NCBI RefSeq assembly: GCF_963924675.1
Contig: NC_089220.1
Coordinates: forward strand, 48,308,639 to 48,372,638
Reading direction: 5' to 3'
Source of the DNA: Phocoena phocoena
Taxonomy: Eukaryota > Chordata > Mammalia > Artiodactyla > Phocoenidae
Length of the DNA: 64,000 nt
Shown: piece after piece, positions 23,378-35,024 of the stretch
How positions within the stretch are numbered: the first letter of the stretch is position 1
Layout of the letters: each line of letters opens with the position of its first letter
The notes under the pieces: generated by a model
Told to the model about the DNA's origin: nothing
Databases searched by the model: none
Seen by the model: only the letters and a program-made list of their open reading frames with translations
Position numbers and translations under genes: made by a program

Positions 23378-24303
23378 AAAGATTTAAATTACTTTTTGGA
23401 GAAACAGTTCTACAATTCATATAGAACCACAGAAGACCCCAAATAGCCAAAGCAAGGCTCAGAAAGAGGAACAAAACTAGAGGCATCACACGTCTTGATT
23501 TCAAACTATATTACAAAGCTCTAGTAACCAAAACAGTATGGTACCAGCATAAAGCCAGATATGTAGACCAATGGAACAAAATCAAGTGCCCAGAAATAAA
23601 CCCATGCTTAAATGGTCACCTAATATTTGATAAGGGAACCAAGAATACTCAGTGAAGAAAAGGCAGTCTCTTCAATAAATGGTGCTTGAAAAATTGGATG
23701 CTAACATTTAAAAGGATGAAACTAGACCCCTGTCTTACACCATTCACAAAAATTAACTCAAAATATATTAAAAACTTAAATATAAGACCTGAAACCATAA
23801 AACTCCTAGGAGAAAACATAGGGGGTAAACTCCTTCACAGTGGTGAATGATTTTTTAAATTTGCCCCCTAATCACAAGCAACAAATAAAAAATAAACAAG
23901 TGGGACTACATCAAATTAAAAAGCTTCTGCACAGCCAAAGAAATGATCAACAAAATGAAAAGGCAACCTATGGAAAGGGAGAAAATATTTGCAATCATAT
24001 ATCTGATAAGGGGTTAATATCCAAAATATATTTTTAAAAACTCATACAACTCCATAGCAAAAAACCAAACAATCCAATTTTAAAAACAAAGAATCTGAAT
24101 AGATCTTTTCCAAAGAAGATATCCAAATGGCCAACAGGTACATGAAACAGTGCTGAACATCACTGTCATCGGGGAAATGCAAATCAAAACCACAATGAGC
24201 TATTACCGCACACCTGTTAGGATGGCTATTAACAGCAAGACAAAAGTAAATGTTGAGGGTGTGAAGAAAGGGAACTTTTGTACACTGTTGGTGGAAATGT
24301 AAA

Positions 24304-24594
24304 TTGTTGCAGCCATTATGGAAAACAGTAAGGAGGTTTCTCAAAAAATTAAAAATAGAACTATTATATGATCCAGCAATCCCACTTCTGGGTATATCTC
24401 TGAAGGAAATTAAATCACTATGTCAAAGAGATATCTGCACCCCTGAGTTCATAGCAGTATTATTTATAATAACCAAGACATGGAAACAACCAAAGTGTCC
24501 ATCTACGGATAAGGAAAATGCAGTATATACACACACGTGTACACACACACACACACACACAAAGGAAATCTTGCCATTTGTACAACATGAATAG
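24304..24594 (+). pseudogene. L1 ORF2 C-terminal remnant
   Basis: An open stretch of 96 codons with the L1 ORF2 C-terminal signature (YDPAIPLLG and [11 protein letters not shown]). It lacks all of the endonuclease and reverse-transcriptase domains and is diverted into an AC repeat, giving a histidine/threonine run. It is non-functional. Confidence 0.9.
24526..24561. repeat. (AC)n microsatellite inside L1
   Basis: Interrupted AC tract (ACACACACGTGT then ten AC units) replacing the part of the L1 that usually reads 'atatacacaatggaatatta'. Confidence 0.9.
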
Positions 24595-25064
24595 ATCTTG
24601 AGGACATTATGCTAAGTAAAATGTCAGAGAAAGACAAATACTGTATAATCTCACTTATATATGGAATCTTAAGAAAAAGTAAACTCATAGACATGGAGAA
24701 CAGATTTGTGGTTACCAGAAGCGGGGTTGGGGAAGGGTGAATTGTATGAAGGTGGTTAAAAGGGACAAACTTCCAGTAATAAGATAAATAAATACTGGGG
24801 ATGTAATGTACAACATGCTGACTAGTTAACACCACTGTATGGCATATTAGAAAGTTACTAAGAAAGTAGATCCTAAAAGTTCTCATCACAAAGAAAAAAA
24901 AATTTTTGGAACTATATAAGGTGATGGATGTTAACTGATCTTATTGTGGTGATCATTTTGCAATGTACACATATGTCAAACCATTGTGCTGTACACCTTA
25001 CACAGTGTTGTATGTCAATTATATCTCAACAAAACTGGAAGAAAAAGATTAATTACTTTTTGGA

Positions 25065-25411
25065 TGTTAGGTTGTGATTTCTTATGTATGTAGCACTATG
25101 TTGGCTTTGGCCATGAGGAAATTTGATTATATTAAGGCTTCTTCAGATTTTGTTAAACCTGAGTTTAGGGTAATGTTTGAAGTCCACCTCCCTACAGACC
25201 ATGAGATGAGAAGGAAAAAGCACCAGGTAATATCTGACTGCTAGAAGGAAATTAGTTTCTCCTTTCTTTCTCTTAGGATTATTTGTCCATGCAGCATATT
25301 ACTCTTTGTGACCCTTTTTACTGCAATACTTCTCCCTGCGGACTGTGGTTTCTGATACTGATAATCTATGTTTTATGGATCAAGGCTGCCCTTGCTGTCC
25401 ATCTCATCCAT
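25065..25411. other. Unassigned stretch
   Basis: No gene or named repeat recognised. Confidence 0.35.
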
Positions 25412-27130
25412 ATTCATTCATTCACTCAGAGAATATTTATTAGGCACATAATATGTGTTAGAGACTGTTCAAAGGACAACATAGCAATCTAAACAGGTAA
25501 CAATTCCTATCCTGTCCTCATGGAGATTATATTATATTGGGGAACACATGCAATAAATAAACAAATAAATACAGTATGTTGGATGGTGATTAGGTGCTGG
25601 GGGGAAAAAAAATTAAAAGCAAAGAGGGATGGGAAGTGCCAGAAAAGAGGATGAGGGGGTAAGTTGAGATATTAAGTACAGTGGTTCCTGGGAATGTGAC
25701 ATTAAAACTGTTGGAGTGAAACAGTTTTTGGAGTTGGGGAACTAGCAAAGCAGAGGAAGTGCATTCCAGGCAGAGGAAATAGCAAGTGCAAAGGCCTTGA
25801 GGCTGGAACATGCCTGGCACATTTGAGGACTAGCAAGGAGGCCTCCGTGTGGCATGAACATAAGGGAGAGTAGTAAGACATGGGTCAGAGGAGAAAAGGG
25901 GCGGAGAAACAGATGGTGTTGTGGAGCCTTGCCAGCATTAAAATTTTTAGTTTTTGCTTTTAATGAAATGGATACTTTGGGGAACTTTTTTAGAAAGGAG
26001 CTTTGCCATCTAATGTTTGAAAAAAATCACTGCTATATTGAAACGACTGGAGGAGGGGCAAAAATGAAAGCAGGGAAACCAATTAAGAAACTATTGCAGT
26101 AATTCAGGTAAGAAACATTGTCAGCTTGTACCATAGTAGAAGTAACTGGAGTGATGAGAAGTGGTTAGCTTCTAGATATATATTGAAGTTTGCTGATGGA
26201 TTAGACGTAGGGTCTGAGAGTGAAAGGAAGACATAGAGATGGCTCTATGATTTCTGTCTTGAGTAACTGGAAGGATAGAGTTGCTATTTACTGAGCTGCA
26301 AGAACTGTAGGAGGAACCACTGGAAGGTAAAAACAGGAGTTCCATTATGAACACGTTAAATATGAGATGCCTATTATCTATCAGGTGGAGATTTCCAATA
26401 GGCAGTTGGCATATGAGAGTGGAATACAGGTGAGAGGTCTTTGCTAGAAATATAAAATTGGGAATCATTGAGGCAAAGGTGGTATTTAAAGCCATGAGAA
26501 GAGATGAGCTCAGTCAGGGAGTAAGCGTAGATGGAGAAGAGAAGAGGTCCAACCACTGAGCCCTGAAGTATCTCACTATTTAGAAGTCAGTAAGATGAAA
26601 AAGAACCAGAAAGGAATCTGAGAAGGAATGGCTCATGACAGAGGAGGGAAACCAGGAAAGTGTGAAATCCTGGAAGTCAAAAGAAGAAAATGCTTCAAGA
26701 AGAAGGGAGTGATCAGCTATGAAATGCTACCTATCCATCCAGTAAGATGAATGCTGAGAACTGACCGCTGGATTTTACAGTGGATGTCTCTGGTGGTCCT
26801 GATGAGAGCAGAGTTGTTGGAATGGTGGAGGGGAAGTCCTGATAGGTGTGAGTTTAACAGAGAATGGGAGGAGAGATTGGAGACAGTGAAGATAGACAGC
26901 TCTTTCAAGGGATTTTACTATAAAGGGGAGGAGAGGAATGGGTCAGCGGCTAGAAGGTGGTGTGGGATCAAGGTAGGGTTTTGTTTTTAAGATGGTAGGA
27001 AACAGAGGCAATGCAAACATGAGTGTGCAGTATGTGACAAGCTGGATTTAACTAGGATGCCCCATGAGTACCCTGGAGTACGAGAGAGGCAAGGAGGATG
27101 AGAGTGTGAGGGAGTAATAATAATGATGAG
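25412..27130 (-). repeat. Long L2 LINE copy (antisense), about 1.7 kb
   Basis: On the plus strand it opens with the reversed L2 tail 'attcattcattcactcagag aatatttattaggcac' and then follows the reversed 3' UTR and ORF2: 'cattccaggcagaggaaata', 'aactattgcagtaattcagg', 'ttgctgatggattagacgta', 'gtatttaaagccatgagaag', 'gaagaggtccaaccactgag' and 'ggagtgatcagctatgaaat'. Similar but weaker sequence may extend to about 27420. This is an unusually long L2 fragment. Confidence 0.88.
26374..26556 (-). pseudogene. L2 reverse-transcriptase remnant
   Basis: A 60-codon open stretch on the minus strand retains the L2 ORF2 signature [13 protein letters not shown], then SSHGFKYHL. The catalytic YADD box has decayed to CLND (26464-26475), losing the tyrosine and one aspartate. 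The frame is broken on both sides. The protein once copied L2 RNA; this copy is dead. Confidence 0.85.
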
Positions 27131-29177
27131 CTATGGAATCTGAGCTAGATAAGAGGGAGGACTAGAGGGTTGGAGGGATAGAGAAAAAATAGTTGGATCA
27201 ACAGCATGTAGGTGTGCCAAAGAGCTGTTGGAATTAAATTGTTTTTGGATTAGGGGAGATAAGCGGAAAGGTTAGCAGAGAATGATTGAGTCGGAGAGGA
27301 GAAGGGGTCATTGTTGATGGTAATGACCAGCCCAGGATATACACACAGGATGGACAGCTGAGGCAGGAGAGGCCAAGGCCACTGCAGGGCTGAGAGGCTG
27401 GGCAGGCAGGATGCAGCTCCGGGGCCAGCATGTACCTTGCTGCTTTCCTGAGGTATTTACAGCTGGTGTCTATGCCGACTCATCAATCAGTGCCTTTGCC
27501 CTGTGAGTCATTATATATTTTGAGTATTAGTCCTGTGTCCAAGGAATCGCCTGGGGACTGTGATATTCCCAAGAACCGGACAGGGGTATTTGGGGAGCGC
27601 AACAGTGGGCTATGAGTCTCTGGGGAGGGAGGGTCTGTAATGACTGCCCATCAAAACATTAGGTAGAAGGAGGGGGCTGAAGCTCCACGCTGTCCCTCGC
27701 CCTGAGCCCCTGGGGATGTTTCTGAAGGGTGAGCACAGGACTAAAGAGAGAGAAAAATCTGAGGAGAAGGATTTCCAGAGATGGAAAACAGGCCCCAAAA
27801 CGGAGTACAATCAGAAACAAATTACGCCAGCTTCACAATTTAGCCTTGGACCAGCCCAAGCAATTGTATTGATCTGTAAACTAAGCTACATCTTGTGGCC
27901 GTTACAATGCCTGATTCATACCTGGATATAATTCATTCCAGAATCCCCAGTGTGGCTGTGAGTCAGACAGAAATCATAAGCCAAACTACTTAGCCCAGCA
28001 AAGATGACCTGTTTTCTTCTGCTTTTGCTAACATCTCCTTGATTGATTCCTTCCTCCTTTTCTCCTCCTGCCTCACTTATCAGTCAGAGCCAGGATAAGT
28101 ACTATCTAAAAGTTTTCAGGGTTCTCCTGGTCCTGCTTTCCTTTATGATAACAGTTGGGCCCTGGAACCATTTTCAGGCAGGCACATCCTGCTGGAGTGA
28201 ACTTCCAGAGCTCTGGGGAGGGGGAAAGTTGCCCAGGTGAAAGAGCTCATCCCATAACAGGCCCCTCTACCCCCATCCACCTTGAGGCGGCTTCCCGAGG
28301 CCTATGACTGCTCCGCCTGCCACAAAGCAGCCTTGTGAAAGACTGCGGCTTTCACAAGGTGACTGAGCTCCCTGAGAGATGGCGAAAGGACTGCCTGGGG
28401 CCATCAACCACAGAGGCACCAAATAATTCACGTTGAGAAAGCCAGTCTTTTCTCCCAAGTACTTTCATATCAATGATCCATGGCCACTGCCCCAAAGGCA
28501 AGTGGTACCTGCCATCCTCCCCAGCGTTTTATGCCCAAACATCAAGCTTGTATTTACCTTTGGCAGCTTTATGCTCCCTTCTGCCCCTCCCACTCTCAGT
28601 CCCTCTCTCCAAACCCTTCACCCATTTCCATCATGTCCTCTGAAGCCACCATTTCAGACAATAAGTGTTTCAATATTTTCTTCTCTACAGTGTTCTTCCA
28701 CCATCATCAACTGAAGCCTACCTTCTCCCAAAGGTGCGCGTTTCCTTACTTCCGTCTCCAGTGGAGGCTGCCGTTTCTCCCACACACCCTGAGACAGGAG
28801 GCAGGGGTTGGGGTCAGGATTCACGCATCTCCCTGGTGCTGCTTTTCCATCCTGCGTAAACCCCATCAAAGCTTCTGTCACTTGAGGTTACCGTTTCCTG
28901 TCCTCTGTAAACACTGAAGATCTAGACGTGTGCTGTAGATCCTAAGTTTAATCACCATGCCAAATCCTGACATAATTCTGAGATGTTTAAACCTATCTGT
29001 GGATGACCATCCAACAGAGTAATGTTTAGTCCCTTGAACTTTTCAAGTCTCAAAGCTGAGCTAGTTATGGTCTGGAAATGTTTAGCATCAAAGGATACCA
29101 GACCTTCAAGCTCCCTCACTATGCCTGCTCTTCAAGAGACAACCAAGACCAAGATTCCTTCCTTTTCTGCTAATTCG
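27131..29177. other. Unassigned stretch
   Basis: 27131-27420 may be a further, badly decayed part of the L2. 28480-28900 is pyrimidine-rich on the plus strand and might be another old L2 piece. No gene is supported; the ORF at 28480-28917 (145 codons) has no recognisable family and overlaps open frames on both strands. Confidence 0.4.
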
Positions 29178-29364
29178 GTGTTTGTTAAGTTTTAACAAGC
29201 ATTAAAATCACCTGGTAGACTTGTTAAGCCACTGCCTGCTGAACTCCAACCCCAGATTTTCTGATTCGGTGGGTATGGGGTAGGGCTCAGGAATCTGCAT
29301 CTCTAACAAGTACCAGGGTGACGTTGATGTTGCTGGTTTGGGGACCATGCTTTGAGAACCACTG
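29178..29364 (+). repeat. MER5A-like hAT transposon
   Basis: 'cattaaaatcacctggtaga cttgttaa', 'ccccagattttctgattcgg tgggt', 'gaatctgcatctctaacaag' and the closing 'tttgagaaccactg' match the MER5A consensus in order. About 187 bp, near the full length of the family (about 190 bp). Confidence 0.88.
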
Positions 29365-29380
29365 TCCTAACATATATGCC

Positions 29381-29563
29381 CAGTGGTTCCCAAATTATCT
29401 TCATGTTAGAATTACCTCGAGGAGCTTCAAAAAGTATGAACGTCTGTGCTTGCATGCCACGCCCCAGGATTGTGGTGCAATTCACCTGGAATGTGGCTTG
29501 GGCTTTGGAGTTTCTAAGAGATCCTCAGGTGATTCTAGGTACAGATAAGTTTGGCAATCACTG
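29381..29563 (+). repeat. MER5/Charlie-type hAT transposon
   Basis: Starts CAGTGGTTCCCAAATT and ends TTTGGCAATCACTG, a terminal inverted repeat with a few mismatches. The interior 'gaattacctcgaggagcttc' and 'atcctcaggtgattctaggt' follows the family plan. It lies only 16 bases from another MER5-like element. Confidence 0.65.
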
Positions 29564-29564
29564 G

Positions 29565-30270
29565 TATCAACATCTTCTAGCCTCCCTACCACTCCTACCC
29601 ATCCTGGAAGATATGGTTAATCATCCAAACTATACTTCCCACCTGGATATTCCCTCTGTATCCTTGTGTCAGCCTTCTGCCCCAAGGAACCTCAAACGTG
29701 TGTCAGGCCATTTTCCCGCTCCTCCTAAATACCAGCCATCATGTGTGGCTGCAGAAAACCACATAGCCCTCTCATTCTCTGGCTTATCCTAACCGTCCTC
29801 ATTCATTGATCTTTTAACTTAACCTTGGTTCTCCTCTCCATCTCCCTCACCTGATAATCCCAAAATTTCAGGTGCTAATGCTCCTACCTGAACACTTCAG
29901 ATGACTTCATCTCCTACTTCATCAAGTAAAATTGCTTTCATCCAGCAGTCTCTTTCCATTGTATACTCCACCCAAATGACACGTTTATCTGTAGCCATTT
30001 TCTTTTTATCCCTTCATCTCAGAGGATGATGCATTCCTACTCCAGTTCAAGGTCAATGCCTCCACCCTCCCACACAAATCGCCACATTTTGCTGGCATTT
30101 AGCACGATTAACAAGGTGCTCTTTCCATACACCTTCAACCATCCCCTTCTCTGCTGGCTCTGGACCCTCTGCTTCAACTCTTACTCTCTCCAGGCTCCGA
30201 CTCTCCCTCTTTTCTTTGCTGCTCTCTCATACACAATCCCAGCTCCCATGCATCAGCTCTTGCTGCCCAG
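29565..30270 (+). repeat. L2 LINE ORF2 fragment (sense)
   Basis: 'tgacttcatctcctacttca', 'tcagaggatgatgcattcct' and 'aaggtcaatgcctccaccct' match the part of L2 ORF2 before the reverse-transcriptase core. The reading frame is broken. Confidence 0.6.
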
Positions 30271-31114
30271 TAATGGCTGACTCAGGAAGAGGAGTAAATA
30301 CTTCCAGATGCTTCCTGTAAAGGGTTTTGAATTTCATATTCAGAATTCTTTATTTTTCTTTTTTTCCTCCTGCCTTGCCGTGTGAAAAGGGGACTCTGCT
30401 TGCGCAGTCAACACCACACTTCTCTTTATTTCTGTAACTTAACTTCTTTGCTCAGTATGCTAGACACTAATGAGAAAGCTGCCTCAGAAGCATAAAGCAT
30501 TATAGTAATGATACTTTTGCTTCCAGCATGTATTTAATGTTCAACGAAAGGCAGGCACATAGTTCCTGTTAGCACAGGGAAGAAACAAACCCAGCAACCC
30601 TTGGGGAAGCCAATTCACAAGGTGACAATTCCAGCAGAGGCAGGGGGCAGAAAATGAAGGAAAATGACAAAAACACACAAAGGAAGCACAGTCCAGGAAA
30701 TCAACAAGGCAACAGAAGAGTGTCTGTATGTTTTGTTTGCTCTACTATCACAGTTAAGTCAAGCTGGGTTTAGGAAGTGTTCTTGCATTGGTACTGTGGC
30801 CCAGGTGACAGATTGGGGATCCAGGTCTGGGTGATACGCAGTGAATATCTCTCATTGTGGCTCTGAAAAACCTTTACACTAATTTATAACAGAGTACTAT
30901 TGTTGCTTCTATTCTAAATACAAAGCAGGTCAGGAGGGATAACAGAGAAATCTTTGGTACTAATTTCCCTCTTAACATATATTTGAAATAACGTTAAACA
31001 TTATATTTACATAAAACTACATATTTTGCATATAATGTTAAATATATTCATACAAAAATTTTAATTTTAACATAATATAAAAATGGTTGACATCAAAAGT
31101 ATGATACTTAAAGA
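30271..31114. other. Unassigned AT-rich stretch
   Basis: No gene or confident repeat. The region 30960-31110 is very AT-rich. Confidence 0.4.
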
Positions 31115-32095
31115 AAAAAATTGCTAAATTAGACCTTATCAAAATTAAATACTTTTGTGTTTCAAAAGACACCATTTAGAAAATGAAAAGATAGGCCATG
31201 GACTAGGAAAAAATATTTACAAATCATAGATCTGTAAAGGACTTATAACCAGAATATGTAAAGAATTCTTATAATTCAATGATAAGAACATAATCCAATT
31301 TCTTTAATGGGGAAAAGATTTAAATAGACATTTTATCAAAGAAGATGAATGAATGGAAATCAGAACATGAAAAGATGTTCAACATCATTGATCACAGGGG
31401 TAATGCAAATTTAAGCCAGAAAGAGATACAATTACAAACCCACTAGAATGACTAGAATCAAAAATACAGACAATACCATGTGTTAGTATGGATGTGGAGA
31501 AATTGAAACTTTTATGCATTGCTGGTGGGAATGTAAAATGATACAGCCACTTTGGAAACCACTTTGGCAGTTCCTTAAAAAGTTAAACATAAACTTGCCA
31601 TACAATCTAGCAATCTACTCCTGGGAATCTTTACAAGAGAAATGAAAACATGTGTCCACATAAAGACACAGATATGAATGTTCATAGGAGCATTATTCAT
31701 AACCACCCAAACTGGAAACTTAAAATATCCATCAACTGGTGACTATGGTAAATATTCATGAACAAAATATGGTAAATCCATAAAATGGAATAATATTCAA
31801 CAATTAAAATGAAAGAACTACTGATTCATGCTACAACATGGATGAAACTCAAAAACATTATTCTAAGTGATAGAGGCCAGACACAGAAGACTGTATATCG
31901 TATGTCTGATTACATTTATATGAAGTGTTTAGAAAAGGCAAATTTATAGAAACAGAAACAGCTCTGTGGTTGCCTAGGGCTAGAGTAGGGAGCTGTGATG
32001 CCTGTAAATGGGCATGAGGAAACTTTTTGAGGTGATAGAAATGCTCAAAAACTAGATTCTTTTAATTATACCTTGATAAAGCTAACTTTCAAAAA
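31115..32095 (+). mobile_element. L1 LINE 3' part (older subfamily, sense)
   Basis: Sense ORF2 end and 3' UTR: 'accttatcaaaattaaatac', 'aaagatgttcaacatcattg', 'ttgctggtgggaatgtaaaa', 'gtggttgcctagggctagag' and 'atgctcaaaaactagattct', the last typical of old L1M subfamilies. The end is 'ttataccttgataaagctaa'. The frame is broken many times. Confidence 0.88.
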
Positions 32096-33003
32096 AGTTA
32101 ACAATATATAGTTCTTTAAATTACCAGTGAACCAAATTTTTATTTTTAATTCCTAGAAATAAAACATGGAGTAAAGACTTTCAAAGATGGTATAAGAAAC
32201 AATCAACCCTTCCCCCAACCCTTGATTGTCATTTACCACACACAGAGAAAAGGCGTCCAAGAGCTGCATTTGACCAGACTGATATGAGCAACTGGCATCT
32301 ACACCCAGACTGAAAAGTCTTCATTCCTCTGTCCTCACTTCCCCTTACAAAGGAGAGGAGAGCCAGAGGCCCAGACAATCCACACCTTGGATCATCATTC
32401 TTGAATAATAAGGTAGTTAACTCATTTTTTGCCAGACACAGTTATTTTTGCCATCATCATATATTAACTATGGTTAAAGCTTGTCTTGTTCATCCTTAAA
32501 GGCCATCAAACAACATGAGCTAGATGTACCAGAGGTATTTTCTTGTCTGGGATTGTGCCGAAAGGTGTAGGTGAAGCACCAGGACCATCTTCCACGTTCC
32601 CTGAGCATCCTTCATGCACAAGACACTGGCGAGCCACACAACGAAGTGCAGCCTCTGCACTCCGAGAATCTGGAAGCTGGCTGGGAAAGAGAGCTAAGAA
32701 ATAGTTATTAGTTAACAATTAGTAAATGATAAAGAGAATATTGTAAAACCAAGTTGCAAACCTCAAAATGTAAGACAAGGAGGTTGCACTCCTTCCTTGT
32801 TCCAACTTGAACATTTGACCACTTTTTTAGAGAAAAATCTGGATAGCTGGTATATAGGCTGTGGCTGGGTGACTTAAGGAGTTGCTGTGCTTCTGTGACA
32901 ACTACTTATTTAATGATGGTTTGGGGTCTGTTTTTAAATTGTGTGAATGACAAAATTGTTTCATTTCCAAGCCAAGATCTCATCAGTAAAGCCGAGCCAA
33001 ATA

Positions 33004-33004
<1 letters not shown>
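32096..33004. other. Unassigned, mostly unique stretch
   Basis: No repeat recognised. It includes a weak candidate exon on the minus strand (listed separately). Confidence 0.4.
32515..32686 (-). other. Weak candidate exon (minus strand)
   Basis: Reading the minus strand, a pyrimidine-rich tract ending in CTCTCTTTCCCAG (32678-32690) resembles a splice acceptor. It is followed by about 55 open codons (part of a 70-codon ORF, 32506-32718) and a stop. The peptide (ending VHLAHVV) matches no family I know. Chance alone could produce this. It could equally be an exon of a non-coding transcript, or nothing. Confidence 0.15.
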
Positions 33005-33040
<36 letters not shown>

Positions 33041-33054
33041 GTGTGTGTGTGTGC
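33005..33054. repeat. (GT)n microsatellite
   Basis: About 24 GT units with one GC interruption, ending in GCATGCAG. Non-repetitive on both sides. Confidence 0.95.
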
Positions 33055-34009
33055 ATGCAGCTGCAAAATTTTCTCTTTTTTGTTGATGCACTCAGTTCTG
33101 CAAAACGACAACGTTGATATTATAAAGTCTTTCTGTTATGATGACAAAAAGGGCCACAAGGCAAATTTCCCAGTACTGTGCATGGGCACATTAGCTTACC
33201 TTGCCCTACTAAATCAACCAGAGGCCCTTGGTGCTAGGTGCTGAACTTGAGTTTCTAACCAAAACCCAGATCTATAAACTGAAGGCAGACCACCATCATG
33301 GTGAGCCTCTTGAGCCACACTGTGGTGGAAGGAATGGCTTCATGAGTGATTCATTTCTTATTGGAAAGTCACCCTGACTTTTGAATAAATATATGAATTG
33401 TACACATTAATGCCGGCAGCCTAGGTTTCTGCAGACCAATTTGCATTCAGCTTATATAGTGTTCCTATGGTCTTTAAAATATTTGGCAACTTGTGGAGAT
33501 ATGAGTCATTGTTTAACACACGGTCAGGACTGAGGTTTGTATGAAGTAATGCAAATTAAAAATGATATCTTCTCCATCTGCTCTCTCTTCCTCCCATCTT
33601 ATTGTATTCATAGACCTCTATAGAAATGGAAGTGGTAACATCATACCTAGGCATTACTAAACGAATCCTTTGTGCATTGTGAATGCTCCTGGGGTTAGGG
33701 GGTCCATAAGCATATTCCTGCTTTTTCTATTTGCACATGCACCAGTCTAAAAGATACCCCCAGAAATGGGAGTCTTCCTTGTTTCCAAGACTTAACTCAT
33801 ACTTGGCCCTACCATGCCCCTGCCTCCTGGAATGTCATACACTTAACTCATGTTCCAAATTACATGATGAGGTTTATTTCATCAGAAACATTATCCAGAC
33901 TTCCTTTTAGCAATCTTGTCCTGAAATGCAATACAATGCAAAATATAATCTTATTAAAAATTATGCTTACCCAACTGCTTAACTCTGAAGAGAAAAAGAG
34001 CAAGTTAGA
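33055..34009. other. Unassigned, mostly unique stretch
   Basis: No gene or named repeat recognised. Confidence 0.4.
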
Positions 34010-34785
34010 CCTTTATTTTACATGACATGCCAAAATAAATTCAAGTGGATAAAAGCATTAGACATAACACTCCATCAAAACATAAAAATCCTAGAAGGAA
34101 AGATGGCTAAATACTTGTCTGAATTACGGATAGGAAAGCCCTTTCTAAGATTGTAATCAGTTGAAGAAATCATAAAAGAAAATAGTGGATTGACTACATA
34201 GACAGCAAAATCTATATATAAGTAAAATTATTAATAAAATTAAAGAGTAAACAATATGATATATATATATATATAATGGAATATTATTCAGTCATAAAAA
34301 AAGAAAACTCCTGCCATTTGCAACAACATAAATGGATCTTGAGGGCATTATACTTAGTGAAATAAGTCAGACAGAGAAAGACAAATACCATTATGATCTC
34401 ATCTATATGTAGAATCTGAAAGAGCCAAACTCATAAAAACAAAGTAGAATGGTGATTGCCAGGGGCTGGGGGAGTAGGGGAAGTGGTGAGATGTTGGTCA
34501 AAGGGTACAAACTTACAGCTAGAAGATGAGTAAGTTCTGGAGATCTAATGTACAAAGACTTTAGTTAATAATACTGTATTGTACACTTGGAAGTTGCTAA
34601 GAGCATCTTAAATATTCTCACCACACACACAAAAAGATAATTATAAGGTGACAGAGGTGTTAACTATTATCGTGGTAATCGTTTCACAATACATATGTAT
34701 ATTAAGTCATCGTGTTGTATACCTTAAACTCACACAATGTCATATGTCAATTATATCTCAATAAAGCTGGAAAAAATATTTAACA
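34010..34785 (+). mobile_element. L1 LINE 3' part (sense) with internal deletion
   Basis: ORF2-end sequence ('catcaaaacataaaaatcct agaagg') runs to about 34250, then jumps through a short TA repeat to 'aatggaatattattcagtca' and on through 'tggtgattgccaggggctgg' to 'caattatatctcaataaagc'. In an intact L1 about 600 bases lie between those parts, so an internal deletion is present. Confidence 0.88.
34256..34276. repeat. (TA)n tract at L1 deletion junction
   Basis: About ten TA units exactly where the L1 sequence skips. Confidence 0.85.
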
Positions 34786-34794
34786 ATATGAAAA

Positions 34795-35000
34795 TATATA
34801 TTTGTAGTAGAAAAGCAGGATTCAAAATTACAAGTACAGTATGATTATACTTAGGTAAAAATAAATCTTACCCACAGAAGTAAAGATAAGAAAATATACC
34901 CAAGTGTGACTATAGTTCAGTTGGGTGATGGGACTGTCAGTGGCTTTTTTCTCTTCTTTTCTATGTGGACCAAAATGTATCAATGAACTTCTATAGTATA
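34795..35000 (+). repeat. Old L1 3' UTR-like fragment (sense)
   Basis: 'caagtacagtatgattatac' and 'gtcagtggcttttttctctt' resemble the 3' UTR of old L1M subfamilies. Assignment is tentative. Confidence 0.45.
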
Positions 35001-35024
35001 AAACTATACTATAGTTTTGTCAGC

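Larger units (their letters stand above)
23401..25043 (+). mobile_element. L1 LINE, 5'-truncated, with decayed ORF2 end
   Basis: About 1.64 kb of L1 ORF2 and 3' UTR in sense. Typical landmarks are 'cagtatggtaccagcataaa', 'ggaaatgcaaatcaaaacca' and 'gatccagcaatcccacttct', ending at 'tcaattatatctcaacaaaa'. A long target duplication flanks it at 23378-23400 and 25044-25064, differing by a two-base gap. The reading frame is broken by stops and frameshifts; the piece at 24304-24594 retains a run resembling the ORF2 C-terminus ([17 protein letters not shown]). An AC microsatellite lies inside. Confidence 0.93.

Noticed and set aside
28480..28917. Plus-strand ORF of 145 codons
   Set aside because: Open frames exist on both strands at this place because of its base composition. 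No domain, start context or splice signals.
29352..29792. Plus-strand ORF of 146 codons
   Set aside because: It begins in one hAT element, crosses a second and ends in L2 sequence.
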